Shown here: in pieces, positions 27,666 through 36,115 of the stretch | Layout: each line of letters starts with the position of its first letter | Numbering within the stretch: position 1 is the first letter of the stretch | NCBI RefSeq assembly: GCF_008085905.1 | Contig: NZ_VSFF01000009.1 | Location: 248,001-312,000 of the forward strand | Length of the DNA: 64,000 nucleotides | Reading direction: 5' to 3' | DNA from: Actinomadura syzygii | GTDB taxonomy: Bacteria > Actinomycetota > Actinomycetes > Streptosporangiales > Streptosporangiaceae | The notes under the pieces: generated by a model | What the model was told of the DNA's origin: nothing | What the model saw: the letters and a program-made list of their open reading frames with translations, nothing else | Database searches by the model: none | Program-made: the position numbers and the translations under genes

Positions 27666-27992
27666 TCAGGCGTTCACCTCGGCCTTCGCGTCCTGCCGCA
27701 GCCCACGCGCCTCGCGCACGACCTTGCGCTCGACATAGAACGTCATCAGCGGAACGAAACCGCCCACCACGATCAGCGCCATCCGGCTCAGCGGCCACCC
27801 CGTCCGCCGCCACATGTCGTACGCCGCCACCAGGTAGACCATGTAGACCACACCGTGGATCTGCGCCACGATGCCCGCCATCGCGGGCATGTCGGTCGGC
27901 CCGTACTTCAAGACCATCCCGATCGCCAGCAGCACGAGCAACGTGCCGACCACCAGAGCCAGGATCCGGTACCTGGTTACCGCGCCTTCCAC
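27666..27992 (-). CDS. DUF3817-family membrane protein
   Basis: Encodes 108 residues from a GTG. Three hydrophobic segments (ILALVVGTLLVLLAIGMVL; IVAQIHGVVYMVYLVAAY; MALIVVGGFVPLMTFYV) and a charged C-terminal tail fit the DUF3817 family of small actinobacterial integral membrane proteins, function unknown. It sits upstream of the MarR-GNAT gene on the same strand, with the MarR operator between them, so it is not necessarily regulated by it. Confidence 0.82.
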   Translation of the reverse strand: MEGAVTRYRILALVVGTLLVLLAIGMVLKYGPTDMPAMAGIVAQIHGVVYMVYLVAAYDMWRRTGWPLSRMALIVVGGFVPLMTFYVERKVVREARGLRQDAKAEVNA

Positions 27993-28047
27993 TAAAGCCT
28001 TCTCTCTCTTTACCCAGGGGGGCGACCCCCTGGAACCCCCGTTGCTC

Positions 28048-28102
28048 GCGAGGGGCCGTTTCCCCGAGTCCGCGTTCGCGGCTCGGGAAAACGGCCCCTC
28101 GC
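28048..28102. terminator. Long GC-rich hairpin, terminator-like
   Basis: Arms 28048-28068 and 28082-28102 form a 21-bp stem with a single mismatch; the 13-base loop can pair further (CCGCG/CGCGG). It lies downstream of the 28410-28769 gene on the minus strand and may end its transcript. Its length is unusual for a simple terminator. Confidence 0.6.
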
Positions 28103-28106
28103 TCGG

Positions 28107-28153
28107 CGGGTCGGGCGGCCTCCGGCCTTGGCGGCCTGCGGCCGCCCGACCCG
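28107..28153. repeat. Dispersed palindrome, copy 1
   Basis: Arms CGGGTCGGGCGGCC (28107-28120) and GGCCGCCCGACCCG (28140-28153) with a 19-base loop. The identical pair of 14-base arms recurs at 46572-46619 in another intergenic region with a different loop. Confidence 0.7.
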
Positions 28154-28409
28154 TGGCCCCGGTTGAGGTTCCCGGTTAAGGCAGGTTCGCCGGTTCAGGC
28201 TTGCCGCATTGGGCTTGCCGCTTCCAAGCTCGCCGCCTCCGCGCTTGCCGTTCCGGGCTTGCCGCTTCCGCTTCTGCCGCGCTGGGCTCGTCGGGTCCGG
28301 GTTTGCCGCTCCGGGTTTGCTGTTGGGGTTATCGGTTGAGGTTGTTGGTTCGGTTGCCCTTGGGATTGTCCCTTGGGGTGGGTGCGCCCGCGCCCGGCTG
28401 GCCGCTTCG

Positions 28410-28769
28410 TCAGCGGGGGGTGCCGTTGGTTTCGGAGTTCAGGCGGGCCAGGTAGCGGTTGTAGGCCGCGAGGGCCGGGTCCTCTTCCTCCTGGCGACGG
28501 ATGATCTCGCGCTTGACCTCGTCCTCGGCGGGCTCCTCCAGGACGGCGGGCGCGGGAGCCGTGCCGGACCGCTCGTCGCGGATCATCTTGACCCACATCA
28601 CGATCACGAAGATCGCGAAGATCGGCCATTCGAAGGTGTAGGCCCAGCTCCGGTCGTTGCCGCTCTGGGCGCGGTCGTACTGCCACCAGCCGAAGCCGAG
28701 GAAGGCGCCGCACAGCGTGATCGCGATCGCGTGCAGCCCTATCCAGCCAGGGGTGAGAAACCGTCGCAC
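28410..28769 (-). CDS. Small two-helix membrane protein of unknown function
   Basis: Encodes 119 residues from a GTG giving VRRFLTPGWIGLHA. One hydrophobic helix (IGLHAIAITLCGAFLGFGWW), a short YDRAQSGNDRSWAYTFEW loop, a second helix (IFAIFVIVMWVKMI), and then a charged cytoplasmic tail with EEDPALAAYNRYLARL. This pattern is common in actinobacterial conserved membrane proteins; I cannot assign a role. The DUF3817-like gene lies further downstream on the same strand. Confidence 0.75.
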   Translation of the reverse strand: MRRFLTPGWIGLHAIAITLCGAFLGFGWWQYDRAQSGNDRSWAYTFEWPIFAIFVIVMWVKMIRDERSGTAPAPAVLEEPAEDEVKREIIRRQEEEDPALAAYNRYLARLNSETNGTPR

Positions 28770-28822
28770 GTCAACGAGCGTACCCCCGGTCCCGCGGAGA
28801 GCCGCCCCGACCCCGGTGATCG

Positions 28823-30043
28823 TCAGGCCGACGGCAGCGGCGGGCCCGTGTAGACGGCGCGCGGACGCAGCGGACCGCCCCGTCCGTACTCCTCCAGCGC
28901 GTGCGCCAGCCACCCGGCGGTGCGCGCCACCGCGAAGATCGCCTCGCCCGCGCCGGGGACGAGCCCGGCCACCGCGCCCAGCGTGGCCAGCGCGAAGTCG
29001 ACGTTGGGCGCGGGCAGCCGGCGGCGCGCGGCCTCGGCGAGGACGGCGTCCGCGGCGGCGACGCGGTCGTTCCCCGGGGCGGCGGCTCGGACGAGGTCCA
29101 GCAGCGCCGTCGCGCGGCCGTCGCCCGCCTTGTAGACCGCGTGTCCGAACCCGGGGACGCGCTCGCCGCCGCGCAGCCGCTCCCCCAGCGCCCGTCCGGC
29201 GGACGTGGGATCGGCGACCTCGGCCAGCAGGCGTTCCGCGCCGTACGACGCGCCGCCGTGCAGCGGGCCGCTCGCGACGCCGAGGCCGGACGCGACGACG
29301 GCGTACGGGTCGGCGCGCACCGAGGCCGCCACCCGCGCGGCGACCGTGGACGCGGCCAGCTCGTGGTCGGCCAGCAGGATCATGGCGGACTCGAACGCGC
29401 GCAGCAGGCCCGGCTCGGGGGCGTGCGGGCACAGCCGGTCCCAGAGGCGCTCGGCCAGGCGGCCCTCGCGGGCGGACGGGCGCGACGGCGGGAGGGCTTC
29501 GACCAGGCCCGCGACGAGGGCTCGTCCGGTGACGACGACGCCCTCGGGGTCGAGGTGGTGGCGCAGCGGGTCGGCGGTGGCGAGGGCGGTGGCGATGAGC
29601 TGGAGCCGGTCGAGCGGGAGAAGGTCCGCGGGGAGGCCGGACTGGGCGGCGACGGCCCTATCGACGCCGTCCGCCTGCGCCTGCCAGACGTGTTCATTGG
29701 TTTCGCTGGACGTCCAGAGCCAGGTCGCGACGTCCTCGAAAGTGGCGTCTTCGGTCAGGGCCAGGACGTCGCGTCCCCGGTAGTACGGGCGGTCGGGGCC
29801 GAGCGCGGTGATCGCCGACTCGATCGCCAGCTCGCCGGGGCCGGGCGGACGGCGCGGCCTGCCGCGCCGGGCCAGCTCCTCGACCTGGGCGGCGTCGAAG
29901 AGGCTGCGGCGGCCGTCGGCGGCGTGCCGGCGGCGCAGCACGCCCCGGCTCACGTAGGCGTACAGCGTGGCGGGCTTCACACCGAGCCGCTCGGCCGCCG
30001 CCCGCGCGTCGATCCAGCCGTCGAGCTGGTCGTTCTCGCTCAT
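28823..30043 (-). CDS. Citrate synthase-family protein with N-terminal MerR-like DNA-binding domain
   Basis: Encodes 406 residues from an ATG preceded by GGGA. Residues 1-55 form a helix-turn-helix of the MerR/excisionase type (IDARAAAERLGVKPATLYA, RGVLRRRHAADGRRS). The rest is a citrate synthase fold with the active-site His in GPLHGGASYGAERLL, a second His in PGFGHAVYKAGDGRA, and the catalytic Asp in NVDFALATLG. It may condense acetyl-CoA with a 2-oxoacid, or act as a metabolite-sensing regulator, or both. It is divergent from a homocitrate synthase-like gene across only 66 bp with TATTGA repeats, its likely binding site. Confidence 0.88.
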   Translation of the reverse strand: MSENDQLDGWIDARAAAERLGVKPATLYAYVSRGVLRRRHAADGRRSLFDAAQVEELARRGRPRRPPGPGELAIESAITALGPDRPYYRGRDVLALTEDATFEDVATWLWTSSETNEHVWQAQADGVDRAVAAQSGLPADLLPLDRLQLIATALATADPLRHHLDPEGVVVTGRALVAGLVEALPPSRPSAREGRLAERLWDRLCPHAPEPGLLRAFESAMILLADHELAASTVAARVAASVRADPYAVVASGLGVASGPLHGGASYGAERLLAEVADPTSAGRALGERLRGGERVPGFGHAVYKAGDGRATALLDLVRAAAPGNDRVAAADAVLAEAARRRLPAPNVDFALATLGAVAGLVPGAGEAIFAVARTAGWLAHALEEYGRGGPLRPRAVYTGPPLPSA

Positions 30044-30109
30044 GTCAACGTCCCAGTATTGATTTTCGTCAATATTGATACACATGGATTCCAGTGTCAA
30101 TCTGAAGGC
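30044..30109. promoter_or_regulatory. Divergent promoter/operator between the two acyl-condensing enzymes
   Basis: Sixty-six AT-richer bases hold TATTGA at 30057-30062 and again at 30073-30078. They also hold TCAATA at 30069-30074 and the perfect palindrome TCAATATTGA (30069-30078). The repeats suit binding by the HTH domain of the citrate synthase-like protein and could set both promoters. Confidence 0.65.
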
Positions 30110-31351
30110 ATGCCACAGATTCACTTCCTTGACGTCACCAACCGCGACGGCGTTCAGACGGCCCGGACCGGGCTCTCGAAGTTCGGCAAGACGATGGTGA
30201 ACTTCTACCTGGGACGGCTGGGCGCGGCGCAGTCGGAGATCGGCTTCCCGTTCCTGTTCCACGAGGTCCCCTACGTCCGGGCGCAGCTCGCGCTGGCGGA
30301 GGCGGGCGCGTTCGGCGGGCTGCGGCTGTCCGGCTGGTGCCGGGGCGTCGCGCGGGACGTGGAGAAGGCCGCCGAGGTGCGGGCGGGCGGCACCGGGCTC
30401 GCGCACTACAACCTGTCGATCTCCACGTCCGACTACATGATCGCGAACAAGTTCCGCGGCCGGCTGGACCGGGACGCGATCGTCCGCGAGATGGTCGCGG
30501 CCGTCCGGACGGCGAAGGCGGCCGGGGCGCTGACGGTCGGGGTCAACGCCGAGGACGGCTCCCGCACCGACGACGGCTTCCTCACCGAGTTCGCGCTCGC
30601 CGCGAAGGAGGCCGGGGCCGACCGCGTCCGGTACTGCGACACGATCGGCGGCGACACGCCGGAGCGCGTCAGGGAGCGCTTCGCCAGGCTGGCGTCCGCC
30701 GTGGGGATGCCGGTCGAGACCCACTGCCACAACGACCTCGGCCTGGCCGTGGCGAACTCCATCAGCGGCGCGCTCGGCGACCTGGAGGCCGGGCAGGACG
30801 CCTGGATCAACACGTGCGTCAACGGGATCGGCGAACGGTCGGGCAACGCCGACCTCCTTTCGACCATCCTCGCCTTCCGGCACGGGTTCGGGCTGGAGAA
30901 GCACGGCGCCGGGATCGGGGACCCGATCGACCTGTCCTGGGCGCGGCGCTTCGCGCTGTGGGCGAGCTACGCCTTCGGCCAACCGCTCCCCTACAACCAG
31001 GTCGGTGTCGGACGGAACGCGTTCGCGCACGAGTCCGGCATCCACGCGGACGGCGCGCTGAAAGACCACGGCAACTACGAGCTCTACGACGAGGAGACGC
31101 TCGGCCCGTTCCCGGAGGACTGGCACACCCGTCCGGGACGGGTCGTCCTCACCGGCGAGTACGGCGGCAAGGCCGGGTTCCGGCACGTCATGGACGGACT
31201 GGGCATCGACTCCGTCGACGAGGACCTCGCGTTCAAGCTCGTCCAGCTCTGCAACGCGCAGACGGGGCGTCCGCTCACCGACGACGAACTGCGTCTGATC
31301 GGCACCCATCCGCGTGAACTCGCCCTTCTCTTCCCCGGTCAACTCGGCTGA
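30110..31351 (+). CDS. Homocitrate/2-isopropylmalate synthase-family enzyme (HMGL-like)
   Basis: Encodes 413 residues, a DRE-TIM barrel acyltransferase that condenses acetyl-CoA with a 2-oxoacid. The N-terminal active-site motif is LDVTNRDGVQT, with Arg-Asp as catalytic and metal residues; the usual DTTLRDG is altered. Other motifs: ETHCHNDLGLA with the His-x-His metal ligands, NTCVNGIGERSGNADL, and FAHESGIHADG. The C-terminal LeuA dimer domain is short, so Leu feedback is unlikely. Pairing with a citrate synthase-like protein suggests a shared acyl-condensation pathway; the exact acceptor cannot be told from sequence. Confidence 0.88.
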   Translation: MPQIHFLDVTNRDGVQTARTGLSKFGKTMVNFYLGRLGAAQSEIGFPFLFHEVPYVRAQLALAEAGAFGGLRLSGWCRGVARDVEKAAEVRAGGTGLAHYNLSISTSDYMIANKFRGRLDRDAIVREMVAAVRTAKAAGALTVGVNAEDGSRTDDGFLTEFALAAKEAGADRVRYCDTIGGDTPERVRERFARLASAVGMPVETHCHNDLGLAVANSISGALGDLEAGQDAWINTCVNGIGERSGNADLLSTILAFRHGFGLEKHGAGIGDPIDLSWARRFALWASYAFGQPLPYNQVGVGRNAFAHESGIHADGALKDHGNYELYDEETLGPFPEDWHTRPGRVVLTGEYGGKAGFRHVMDGLGIDSVDEDLAFKLVQLCNAQTGRPLTDDELRLIGTHPRELALLFPGQLG

Positions 31352-31399
31352 TCTTCCAATGCGCCGCGCTTTGTCGGTGCGTGGCCGTACGTTCTCGGC

Positions 31400-32773
31400 A
31401 TGGCGAGCAGCACCGTGGCGGCAGGAGCCGCCCAGGCATACACGTACACGCGGCCGTCCGGCCTCGACGGCGGGCTCCTCGGCCTGTCCACCTCGGGCGG
31501 GACGACCAGCGCCGGGCCTCGCCCGCACCCGCACTTCTTCAGCGGCGTCCTCACCCAGGCGGCGCCCGCCGCGGCGGGGCTGATCGCGCTGGCGGACGTC
31601 GCGCAGACCCGCTACTACCAGCCGCGTCCCACGTCGTTCCGCGACCCGGTCGTCACGTGCAACGGCGACCGGCTGCGGATGGAGTCGTTCTCGGCGTGCG
31701 GCGGCGTCTACGCCCGGCTGGACGTGCTGGAGCCCGGGATGGACGGCGACGTCCACGAGCGCGGCACGACCAACGTCGACGTGAACGGACCGCTGCGCGA
31801 GGCCCTGGCCAGGGTGGGCGGCTCCGACCCGCTGCACCTGGCGGTCGGCGCCGAGGAAATGGCCGTGACGACGATGGACGGCGCCGTCGTGGAGAAGAAG
31901 GTCCCGCTCCCGGACCGGTGGCTGCGGGGCTTCGCCGAGGTCCAGGTCATCACGGCCGGGTTCGACCCGCGCGCCGAACTGACCGGGTTGGACGCGGTCC
32001 GTTTCCTGCGGTCGCTGCCCAAGCGCGCGCGGGACGTCCTCTGGGTGGTGCCCGCCGGACGGACGCTGCGGGTCTCGTCCCGTCCGGTGCCTGGTGCGGT
32101 GTGCCTGGCGGGTCCCGACCGGTTGCGGACGATGCTGCCGCTGCTGCGCTTCGCGAGTGCTCTTCGCGTGTACGGGCCGTCCGTCGCGAACGGCAGCGGG
32201 CCCGTGTCGAGCGTGTGGGAACTGGAACTGCCGGGCATGCGCTACGTCCTGACCCTGTCCCCGCAGAACTCGCGCGGGTTCTCCGGTGAGGGCGCCGTGC
32301 TCGACGCCCTCGCGACGGACGAGGTCGCGGGCGACGCCGACCTGATCGGCGCGCTGCTGTCGTTCGAGCCCCGCGTCGACCCCGATCTGCTGTCCGAGCG
32401 GTCCGGCCTCACCCTGGCGCGGACGAAGGCCGCGCTGACCCAGCTCGGGACGTCCGGCCGCGTGGGGTTCGACGCCGCCGAGGCGGGGTTCTTCCACCGC
32501 GAGCTGCCCTACGACCCCGCGCGGGTGGCGGCGCTCAACCCTCGCCTGCGGTCGGCGCAGGCGCTCGTCGAAGGGGAGGCCGTGCGGTTCACGTCCGACG
32601 ACACCGCGATCGTCCGAACGGACGGCGGCGACCGCCAGGTCCGCTTCGACGGAGACCGCGCCACCTGCACCTGCCCGTGGTGGTTCGACCATAGAGGCGA
32701 GCGCGGGCCGTGCAAGCACGTCCTCGCCGCCCGGATGGTCCGCCGCGAGGCCGCCGTGGAGGTCGCGCGATGA
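31400..32773 (+). CDS. SWIM zinc-finger protein
   Basis: Encodes 457 residues. The C-terminal SWIM finger reads CTCPWWFDHRGERGPCKHVL (CxC...CxH, about residues 424-443) and should bind one zinc and DNA or protein. The upstream 400 residues have no domain I recognise, but include a helical segment (SERSGLTLARTKAALTQL) resembling a winged helix. Its stop overlaps the start of the large gene at 32770 (ATGA), so the two are translationally coupled and likely act together. Confidence 0.88.
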   Translation: MASSTVAAGAAQAYTYTRPSGLDGGLLGLSTSGGTTSAGPRPHPHFFSGVLTQAAPAAAGLIALADVAQTRYYQPRPTSFRDPVVTCNGDRLRMESFSACGGVYARLDVLEPGMDGDVHERGTTNVDVNGPLREALARVGGSDPLHLAVGAEEMAVTTMDGAVVEKKVPLPDRWLRGFAEVQVITAGFDPRAELTGLDAVRFLRSLPKRARDVLWVVPAGRTLRVSSRPVPGAVCLAGPDRLRTMLPLLRFASALRVYGPSVANGSGPVSSVWELELPGMRYVLTLSPQNSRGFSGEGAVLDALATDEVAGDADLIGALLSFEPRVDPDLLSERSGLTLARTKAALTQLGTSGRVGFDAAEAGFFHRELPYDPARVAALNPRLRSAQALVEGEAVRFTSDDTAIVRTDGGDRQVRFDGDRATCTCPWWFDHRGERGPCKHVLAARMVRREAAVEVAR

Positions 32774-35454
32774 GCGAGCGGGACGACATCCAGAAGGCGA
32801 TCTCCGCCGGTGACGTGTCCCGGACGGTCGCCCTCGTCGGCGCGCTCGACGGCGACGCCCGCCGCGCCGTCGCCAAGGAGCTTCCGGAGCTGCTGACGTC
32901 CGCGCGGGGCCAGGCGGGGATCGGAGTCCGCGGGCAGCAGGTGACCGGCGCGCTGCTGGTCGCGGGCGCGGGCACGATCGCCGGACCGGCCGCGGCCGCC
33001 GCCTGGCTGGGCCGCCGCGACCTGCGAATCTGGTGGTGGGCCTGGGACGACTTCCCAGAGCTCCGCGCGGCGCTGCGCGCGGTCACGGCCGGGCGTTCGG
33101 ACGAGTGGCGCGCGGACGTCGGGCGGCGCCTCGCCGCCCGCATCCGCCCGGCCGACGGCGACCGGGCGCGCTGGGACATGGCGGCCGCCCTGATCACGTC
33201 GGCCGGGGCGACCCCGCCGGTGTCGGACGGCTTCGTCGTCGGGTGGGTGGTCGGCCGGTCCCCCGACCCGGAGGCCCTCGCCGGCGACCCGTTCCTGGAC
33301 ACGCTCGTCCCCGCGCTGTTCGAGGCGAACGGCGTCGGCGCGGCCCTCGCCGAAGAGGTGCGGCCCGACCCGTCCGTGGCGAGCCCCTGGGCCCACGCCC
33401 TCGCCGCCCTGGCCCGCGCCGGACGGCTCGACCGCGCGGCCCTCCTGGACGGCTGCGTCAGCCGCTTCCTGCGCGGCGGGACGGCCCGCGAGCTGCGCTG
33501 GTTCGGCCGGCTGCACGACGCGCTGGAGCCGACCGACGCCGAGGCCGCCGACCGCGTGCGCGACTACGTCCACCTCCTCCCGGCCGCGCCGTCGACCGTC
33601 ACCGACCTGGCCCTGCGGGAGGTGCGGCGCGCCGACGACGGAGGGCGGCTCGACGCGGCGCTGTTCGAGGACGCGGCGGGCGCGCTGCTGTTCCGTCCGG
33701 AGAAGAAGCTCGTCCGCGCGGGGCTGACCTGGCTCGACCGCACGGCCCGCAAGCGCGACCGCGTCGACGCCACCCTGCGCGCCCTCCTCCCGGTCTTCGC
33801 CTCGGACGCCCTCGACCTGCGCGAACGCGCTGTAAAGAGTGCGACGAAGCACGCGGCGCGGGCGGACGACGCGGTCCGCGCCGCGGTCCGGGACGCCGCC
33901 GCCGGGTTGCCCGCCGACCTCCGCGAGACGATCGCGGCTGCGTTCGGCGAGGTCGAGCCCGCGGACGCCGGGGCCGGGCCGCTCGCCGCGCCGGAGCCGC
34001 CCGCGGGGCCGCCGCCGTTCGTCCCGCGTCCGGCGCCCGTCCCGATCGGCTCGCTCGCCGAGCTGACCGAGGAGTTCGCGGTGCTCGCGCGGTCCCGGAC
34101 GCCGTGGGCGGCGGCCGAGCGCTTCCTCGGCGCGCTCGTCGAGTTCGCCTACCTCGACCCCGACGCGACGCGGGAGGCGATGCGGGACGCCGTCTCCGCG
34201 CACGCGCGATGGATGATCGAGCCGGACCAGTACCTGCGGCGCTACATCGACAAGAGCTGGGTGTTCCTCCCGGTGCAGAGGCTGATCGCGCCGCGGACGC
34301 CGTCGCGGCAGATGAGGGCGTTCGCCGAGTTCTTGAGGAGACAGCCCCGCCCGACCGAGCACGCGCCCGAGCCGGACCCGACGACGCCCGACGGTCAGTT
34401 CGAGCGGTTCCTCTGGTGGCGGCGGCACGAGGCGGCGGCCGCGGTCGGGAAGGTCCCGGTGCTGCTCGCGACGCCGACCGAGGGCAGCGGACACGTCGAC
34501 CCCGGCGTGCTCGTCCGGCGCCTGGAGCGGCTGGAGGAGGCGGGCGCCGAGCCCGGCCGGGCCGACCTCACGCAGGCGCTGCTCCGCGTCCCCCGCGACG
34601 TCGACGAGGCCGCGGCGGCGCGGGCGAAGGGCCTGGCGTCCGAGGCCGGGCGGACGGTCGCGTCGTGGCTGGCCACCGGCGGGCTCGCCGACCCGGCCGT
34701 CGAATGCCGGGTGCTCGGCAGGCCCGCCGAGAAGACGTCCGACCGGAACGTCCGGCAGCCGATCCGGATGGTGACCACGGTGGACGTCCCCGGCGACACC
34801 GACATCGCGCGGCTGTGCCGCTTCCCCGAGAAGGGCCGGAGCGCGCCGGTACGGGGCCGGTACATCGAGTCCGCCGCCTACTGGCCGTCCGTGCTGCCGT
34901 CGCACCGCGAGATCGCGGCGGCGCACCTCGTCCCCGAACTGGCGGGCGGCGAGGACGAGGACTGGGGCCAGGGCTCCGTCCTGCTCGACCTGGCGGAGGC
35001 CGACGGCCCGGCGGGCGCCGCCACCGGGACGCTCCTGGCCTGCGGCCTCGCCAACCGGCACGAGCGCGGGCGCGCGGACGCCACCGAGGCGCTCCTCGCC
35101 CTCGCCGCCCGCGGCGCCCTCCCCGCCGCCGAGACGGGCACGGCGCTCGGCCGTCTCACCGCCCTCGGCCGCGTCACCCTCCCGCGCGCCGTGAAGGCGC
35201 TCACGGCCGCCGCCGACGCGGGCGCGGAGACCGGCGTCTGGACGGTCCTCGCCGCCGCCCTCCCGGACGTGCTCCCCGCACCGGGCGAGCGCGCGGCGTC
35301 GGGCGTCCCCGACCTGCTGGCCCTCGCCACCCGGACGGCCGAGTCCACCGGGGCGAGGGGCGCCATCGCCGAGGTGGCGGAGGTCGCCGGACGCGGCGGC
35401 TCGTCCCGCCTGGTCAAGGAGTCCGCGCGGCTGCACCGGACCCTCGCAACGTGA
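32770..35454 (+). CDS. Large helical-repeat protein, DUF6493-like, partner of SWIM protein
   Basis: Encodes 894 residues; the ATG overlaps the SWIM stop by four bases. It is rich in Ala, Arg and Asp with many amphipathic helix pairs, for example DPSVASPWAHALAALARAG and LRERAVKSATKHAARADDA, suggesting armadillo/HEAT-like repeats. A Pro-rich linker at about residues 400-425 splits it in two. No catalytic motif is visible. Co-occurrence with SWIM proteins matches what I recall for DUF6493 proteins of actinomycetes, but that family name is from memory. Cytoplasmic; function unknown. Confidence 0.75.
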   Translation: MSERDDIQKAISAGDVSRTVALVGALDGDARRAVAKELPELLTSARGQAGIGVRGQQVTGALLVAGAGTIAGPAAAAAWLGRRDLRIWWWAWDDFPELRAALRAVTAGRSDEWRADVGRRLAARIRPADGDRARWDMAAALITSAGATPPVSDGFVVGWVVGRSPDPEALAGDPFLDTLVPALFEANGVGAALAEEVRPDPSVASPWAHALAALARAGRLDRAALLDGCVSRFLRGGTARELRWFGRLHDALEPTDAEAADRVRDYVHLLPAAPSTVTDLALREVRRADDGGRLDAALFEDAAGALLFRPEKKLVRAGLTWLDRTARKRDRVDATLRALLPVFASDALDLRERAVKSATKHAARADDAVRAAVRDAAAGLPADLRETIAAAFGEVEPADAGAGPLAAPEPPAGPPPFVPRPAPVPIGSLAELTEEFAVLARSRTPWAAAERFLGALVEFAYLDPDATREAMRDAVSAHARWMIEPDQYLRRYIDKSWVFLPVQRLIAPRTPSRQMRAFAEFLRRQPRPTEHAPEPDPTTPDGQFERFLWWRRHEAAAAVGKVPVLLATPTEGSGHVDPGVLVRRLERLEEAGAEPGRADLTQALLRVPRDVDEAAAARAKGLASEAGRTVASWLATGGLADPAVECRVLGRPAEKTSDRNVRQPIRMVTTVDVPGDTDIARLCRFPEKGRSAPVRGRYIESAAYWPSVLPSHREIAAAHLVPELAGGEDEDWGQGSVLLDLAEADGPAGAATGTLLACGLANRHERGRADATEALLALAARGALPAAETGTALGRLTALGRVTLPRAVKALTAAADAGAETGVWTVLAAALPDVLPAPGERAASGVPDLLALATRTAESTGARGAIAEVAEVAGRGGSSRLVKESARLHRTLAT

Positions 35455-35531
35455 CGGCGTCCCGCGGTGTTCTACGGAATGTCGGTCCGGCGTGACACGC
35501 TGGACCCCCGCCCGGGAAGGAGCGCTGAACG

Positions 35532-36074
35532 ATGACCGAGACACTCGCGTTCGGCACGGTCGACACCGTGCTCGGCCGCCTGCTCGTCGCGGAGACCGAG
35601 ACGGGCGTCGCCGCCCTGCACTTCCGCGACACGCCCGCCAACCGCGCCCGCACGGCGAAGGCGGTCGGGCTGCCGGTGGTGGACGCGCCCGACCGGCTCG
35701 CCCCGGCCCTGTCCGCCCTCCGCGACTTCTTCGCGGGGGATCTGAAGAGCTTCGAGACGCCGATCGACTGGCGGCTCACGTCCGACCTGCAGCGGCAGGT
35801 GCTGACGACGCTGTACGAGACCGTCCCGTACGGGGAGGTCGTCACGTACGGCGGGCTCGGAGACCGCAGCGGCACGGAGGTGCCCGCCCAGGTGATCGGG
35901 CAGGTGATGGGCAGCAACCCGATCCCGCTGATCGTCCCGTGCCACCGGGTCGTCGCCTCGAACGGGCTCGGCGGCTACAGCGGCGGCACCGGCGTCGAGG
36001 TCAAGCGCTGGCTGCTCACCCTGGAGGGCGCGATCCCCGCCACCCTCGACTGGGACATCACCCGCGCTCCCTGA
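35532..36074 (+). CDS. ogt: Methylated-DNA--protein-cysteine S-methyltransferase
   Basis: Encodes 180 residues, preceded by GGAAGGAG. The active-site motif PCHRVV (Cys about residue 137) accepts the alkyl group from O6-alkylguanine in a single-turnover repair reaction. The helix-turn-helix GEVVTYGGLGDRSG and the C-terminal NGLGGYSGG loop, which lines the alkyl pocket, are both present. The Ada N-terminal domain is absent, so this is an Ogt-type enzyme. It is followed at 41 bp by a TetR gene on the same strand. Confidence 0.95.
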   Translation: MTETLAFGTVDTVLGRLLVAETETGVAALHFRDTPANRARTAKAVGLPVVDAPDRLAPALSALRDFFAGDLKSFETPIDWRLTSDLQRQVLTTLYETVPYGEVVTYGGLGDRSGTEVPAQVIGQVMGSNPIPLIVPCHRVVASNGLGGYSGGTGVEVKRWLLTLEGAIPATLDWDITRAP

Positions 36075-36115
36075 CCCCGCCGGGCCCGGGGTCGGGGGCG
36101 ACCTAGGATGGGTGG

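Larger units (their letters stand above)
27993..28409. other. Intergenic region with hairpins and degenerate 14-15-bp repeats
   Basis: No gene is supported. It contains a very long hairpin (28048-28102), a dispersed palindrome (28107-28153), and from about 28185 to 28330 a run of degenerate 14-15-bp units ending in GCTTGCCG, such as TTCCGGGCTTGCCGC. The period resembles that of the array at 26468-26645. Composition shifts to G/T-rich on the plus strand towards 28400. Confidence 0.55.

Noticed and set aside
30044..32719. Extension of the citrate synthase frame far upstream
   Set aside because: It would run antisense through two well-supported genes; the HTH start at 30043 has a ribosome site.
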